A stretch of DNA of 7,130 nt from an uncultured Oscillibacter sp. (GTDB lineage: Bacteria; Bacillota; Clostridia; Oscillospirales; Oscillospiraceae). Location of the stretch: positions 1 through 7,130 of the forward strand of contig CAJTJA010000090.1 of the NCBI GenBank assembly GCA_910576845.1, written 5' to 3'. A model generated the notes under the pieces. It was given only the letters and a program-made list of their open reading frames with translations, did no database searches and was not told where the DNA came from. Both the position numbers and the translations under genes were made by a program. Shown one piece after another: positions 5,960-7,130 of this stretch (within the stretch, counting starts at the first letter, position 1; each line of letters begins with the position of its first letter).

Positions 5960-6045
5960 ATCCCCCCTCCTTTCTTTAAAAATAAGGCCGCAAGTGATTT
6001 TGGCTGCAGACCGTCTCTTGGAGAAATGGAATGGATGTTGTTTTT

Positions 6046-6074
6046 ATTATATTCGTTTGTTGGGGATCGTGCAA
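6046..6074 (-). promoter_or_regulatory. Sigma-A promoter of the PilZ gene
   Basis: On the minus strand, TTGCAC (complement of 6069-6074) and a perfect TATAAT (complement of 6046-6051) are 17 bases apart. Transcription would start near 6039, leaving a leader of about 80 bases before the ATG at 5959. No c-di-GMP riboswitch consensus is visible in that leader. Confidence 0.72.
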
Positions 6075-6333
6075 GTCCTTTCTGAATGAGCTTCCTTATT
6101 GCGTTTCTCTATCAAAAACAGGTACAAAGGTATCCCGCCCGCCGTTGCAGGGCGCCGTTCCAGCCCTGCTCCCATCGGGGAAACGCTGCCTGAATTGCGC
6201 CGTCATTGCCTATCTGCCGGCAGAAGAGCGCAGGTCCGTCAAAAGGCGTTCCACAGGGATGCTACAAATTTTTATGTTTCAGGGCTTAGGCATATCCTCC
6301 GGCAAGAGGCGGCAGAATAAGTGTCAGCATTCC
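6075..6333. other. Intergenic stretch without a supported gene
   Basis: The stretch lies between the stop of the right-hand kinase and the PilZ promoter. Overlapping + strand frames (6031-6354, 6099-6320) lack ribosome binding sites and read as Arg/Ser/Ala-rich chance sequence. GCAGGGC (6147-6153) and GCCCTGC (6163-6169) form a 7-bp hairpin with no T run, and CTGCCGGCAG (6214-6223) is a perfect palindrome. No clear terminator for the kinase gene was found, so some read-through into the PilZ gene is possible. Confidence 0.4.
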
Positions 6334-7130
6334 CTATTTCAGGTATTTTTTTAATTTGTAAGTGACTATCTGAATATCGATCGGTTTTGCCAAATGGTCA
6401 TTCATACCACACGTCAAACACCTTTGAATGTCCTCTGAAAACGCATCGGCAGTCATGGCGATAATCGGAATATCTGCGTCCGCCCGTTCCATTCCCCGGA
6501 TGGCGGCAGTTGCCTCGTAACCGTCCATAACCGGCATCCGTACATCCATAATAATCGCATTATAGTACCCAACCGGGGATTTATCGAATTTTTGCACACA
6601 AATTTCCCCGTTTTCAGCCCAGTCCAATTCCAGCTCAAGGATGGAAAGCAGCTCTCTTGCCACTTCCCAGTTAAGCTCATTGTCCTCTGCCAATAAAATG
6701 CGTTTTCCTTTCAATACCACATCGCCCGCTCTTTCCGCGTCGATGGCCCCGCCTACTGCCTCCGATACCTCGTGGCCCGGCGCAGCTGACTTTTTCAGAT
6801 CAAGCACAACATGAAACTCGCTGCCCTGGCCCTGTTCGCTGCGGACGGAGATAATTCCACCCATAGCGTCCACAATACACTTGGTAATCGCCATGCCCAG
6901 TCCAGAACCCTCCGTCTTCCGGACCCGGGTGTTGTCCTCCCGGCTGAAGGACTCGAATATTACCTTCTGATACTCCTTCGACATACCGATGCCCGTGTCG
7001 CTCACCAGGAAGTGGGTGCGGACCCGGGAAGTGTCCTCCGGCAGCGCCTCCTGATACACGGTCATCCGAACAGAACCCTTCTCCGGGGTGAATTTGACAG
7101 CGTTTCCCAGCAGATTGATCAGCACCTGAT
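6334..7130 (-). CDS. Hybrid histidine kinase, C-terminal part (partial, 5' end outside window)
   Basis: The open frame enters from the right edge and ends at TAG (6336-6334), showing the last 264 or so residues. It begins inside the HATPase domain at the N-box (QVLINLLGNAVKFT), then has G1 (SDTGIGM), the F box (FESFSRED) and G2 (EGSGLGMAIT), so the ATP site is intact. A linker rich in Ala, Gly and Glu leads to a C-terminal receiver with the acidic pair in LLAEDNELN, phospho-acceptor Asp in IIMDVRMPVMDGY, Thr in AMTAD and Lys in LAKPID. It ends right after the receiver, with no Hpt domain, unlike the kinase at 1049-3910, so phosphate would have to leave through a separate Hpt protein, or the receiver may only modulate the kinase. 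The sensor part and HisKA domain are outside the window. It runs the same way as the PilZ gene. Confidence 0.93.
   Translation of the reverse strand, partial: QVLINLLGNAVKFTPEKGSVRMTVYQEALPEDTSRVRTHFLVSDTGIGMSKEYQKVIFESFSREDNTRVRKTEGSGLGMAITKCIVDAMGGIISVRSEQGQGSEFHVVLDLKKSAAPGHEVSEAVGGAIDAERAGDVVLKGKRILLAEDNELNWEVARELLSILELELDWAENGEICVQKFDKSPVGYYNAIIMDVRMPVMDGYEATAAIRGMERADADIPIIAMTADAFSEDIQRCLTCGMNDHLAKPIDIQIVTYKLKKYLK

Noticed and set aside
5552..6085. 177-codon + strand open frame opposite the PilZ gene
   Set aside because: It is antisense to a PilZ gene with intact motifs, promoter and ribosome binding site, and runs across that promoter; a shadow frame.
6099..6320. 73-codon + strand open frame in the gap left of the right-hand kinase
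   Set aside because: No ribosome binding site, no hydrophobic core or motif, and an Arg/Ala-rich composition typical of chance frames.

Overview
The window looks like chromosomal DNA of a motile, Gram-positive Clostridia-type bacterium. A member of the Oscillospiraceae-like gut clostridia would fit, but that is inference. The support is near-consensus sigma-A promoters, strong AGGAGG-like ribosome binding sites, intrinsic hairpin terminators, a flagellin gene end, a CheX phosphatase (common in Firmicutes, spirochaetes and Thermotogae) and hybrid kinases of a type frequent in clostridia. No mobile element, CRISPR array, tRNA or rRNA was seen.

Layout. Bases 1-68 are the last codons of a flagellin gene on the + strand, followed by a strong hairpin at 147-173. 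Bases 69-469 hold no gene I can support, apart from a possible 16-codon ORF on the minus strand. A small minus-strand gene of unknown function lies at 470-634 with its own good promoter (676-704). After a hairpin at 732-767 and a stretch with no recognisable content, a near-perfect sigma-A promoter (949-977) starts a four-gene + strand operon. It encodes a membrane hybrid histidine kinase (7TM-PAS-HisKA-HATPase-REC-Hpt, 1049-3910), a stand-alone receiver (3898-4314), a CheX-like phosphatase (4335-4820) and a CheY-like receiver (4835-5197). Three hairpins (5245-5539) separate this operon from a convergent minus-strand PilZ gene (5585-5959), which has its own promoter (6046-6074). At the right edge is the 3' part of a second hybrid histidine kinase (6334 to beyond 7130, minus strand).

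How the genes may work together. The operon has every part of a multistep His-Asp relay: kinase His359, internal receiver Asp656, Hpt His802, two diffusible receivers and one phosphatase able to drain phosphoryl groups from a CheY-like protein. No gene in the operon has a DNA-binding or enzymatic output domain, so the output is probably protein-protein contact (for example the flagellar switch) or a partner encoded elsewhere. A flagellin gene and a c-di-GMP-binding PilZ protein on either side suggest a motility or lifestyle-control neighbourhood, but that link is inference. The most unusual points are this self-contained HK-receiver-CheX-CheY operon and the loss, in both stand-alone receivers, of the proline normally found four residues after the phosphorylated aspartate.
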